From: a virus
DNA length: 22,022 nucleotides
Virus record (IMG/VR): IMGVR_UViG_3300032287_000314
Location: 1 to 22,022 of that record
Reading direction: 5' to 3' (one strand)
Shown: one piece after another, positions 21,843-22,022 of the stretch
Layout: every line of letters begins with the position of its first letter
Numbering within the stretch: position 1 is the first letter of the stretch
Notes under the pieces: generated by a model
Database searches by the model: none
What the model was told of the DNA's origin: nothing
What the model saw: only the letters and a program-made list of their open reading frames with translations
Position numbers and translations under genes: made by a program

Positions 21843-22022
21843 ACGGCCAGCGGCCCAGCCGGTAGCGGATCGCGGCCAGCGGCCCAGCCGGTAGCGGATC
21901 ACGGCCAGCGGCCCAGCCGGTAGCGGATCACGGCCAGCGGTCCAGCCGGTAGCGGATCGCGGCCAGCGGCCCAGCCGGTAGCGGATCACGGCCAGCGGCC
22001 CAGCCGGTAGCGGATCACGGCC
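21843..22022. repeat. Tandem 29-bp repeat array with one GATC per unit
   Basis: Six complete 29-bp units start at 21843, 21872, 21901, 21930, 21959 and 21988, and a seventh begins at 22017 and is cut by the window end. Each unit starts (A/G)CGGCCAGCGG and ends CCGGTAGCGGATC; the central CCCAGCC is TCCAGCC in unit four only. Units differ at the first base in the order A, G, A, A, G, A, A, which hints at a three-unit (87-bp) higher-order period. About 22 of 29 bases are G or C. GATC recurs exactly every 29 bp, and GGCC occurs twice in most units. There are no unique spacers, so it is not a CRISPR array. Confidence 0.95.

Larger units (their letters stand above)
21534..22022 (-). other. GC-rich, apparently non-coding island upstream of the terminase
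   Basis: These 489 bases hold no convincing gene. Composition changes abruptly from the moderate-GC phage genes to GC-rich sequence built of degenerate repeats: GGCCCACGGCC-type words at about 21709-21745 and 21796-21808, a shortened copy of the tandem unit at 21766-21780, two operator-like repeats, and the 29-bp array that runs off the right edge. Frames that stay open here exist only because the repeat lacks stop codons. The position before terL is where a small terminase gene or packaging site is often found. The island could be a packaging, replication or partition region. Confidence 0.7.

Noticed and set aside
21702-21989. Minus-strand open frame of 95 codons in the repeat island, rich in Arg/Pro/Gly
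   Set aside because: It is open only because the 29-bp unit lacks stop codons. The unit is not a multiple of three, there is no ribosome site, and the peptide is low-complexity.
21843-22022. CRISPR-like array of 29-bp repeats
   Set aside because: The repeats abut directly with no unique spacers and no cas genes are near.
21534-22022. Small terminase subunit upstream of terL
   Set aside because: No frame here resembles a small terminase (helix-turn-helix plus oligomerisation domain). It may lie beyond the window or be absent.
1-22022. tRNA, integrase, replication or anti-defence genes
   Set aside because: I looked on both strands and saw no cloverleaf-like sequence or recognisable motif for these functions.

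Overview
This window is the packaging and virion-assembly part of a tailed double-stranded DNA bacteriophage genome. Every gene I can support lies on the minus strand, so transcription runs from high to low coordinates. The protein set points to a short-tailed (podovirus-like) virus of the type common in aquatic metagenomes: a P22-like portal of nearly 790 residues, an acidic coiled-coil scaffold, an HK97-fold capsid protein, two small adaptor proteins, LamG-type fibres, and no tape measure, sheath or tail-tube genes. The host cannot be identified from this sequence. There are no integrase, replication, tRNA or CRISPR features. Both window edges look like cuts inside the genome: a gene runs off the left end and a tandem repeat runs off the right end.

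Right end to left end (transcription order). (1) 21534-22022 is a GC-rich, apparently non-coding island. It carries two operator-like repeats and at least six copies of a 29-bp tandem repeat, each with a GATC site. (2) At 21517-21532, just before the terminase, is a perfect match to the bacterial chromosomal centromere site parS (TGTTNCACGTGAAACA). (3) The head module follows: large terminase, a 1387-residue protein with internal duplications and a PcfJ-like C-terminal motif, portal, two small proteins, a GroES-like co-chaperonin, scaffold, a conserved small protein, a probable decoration protein and the major capsid protein. A strong rho-independent terminator directly follows the capsid gene. 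(4) A 110-bp palindrome-rich gap with a candidate promoter opens the second module. This encodes small structural proteins, a membrane/coiled-coil protein, two Lys/Gly-rich proteins, two adaptors, a Cys-motif protein and then the fibre genes: beta-repeat protein, collagen-like-repeat fibre, triple-LamG protein and two small trailing genes.

The genes form two tightly packed transcription units, with stop/start overlaps (TAATG, ATGA) and Shine-Dalgarno sites lying in the preceding gene. The portal, scaffold, capsid and co-chaperonin would build and fold the procapsid. The terminase would fill it, the adaptors would close the portal vertex, and the fibres would bind the host.

The most unusual features are the chromosomal-type parS beside a GATC-phased tandem repeat, which together look like a partition or maintenance locus in a phage; the PcfJ-like module in a giant virion-cluster protein; a short Gly-Gly motif shared by four separate proteins; and a gene at the left end that lacks any canonical start codon at its apparent N-terminus. 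Family assignments were made by eye from sequence motifs, without a database search.
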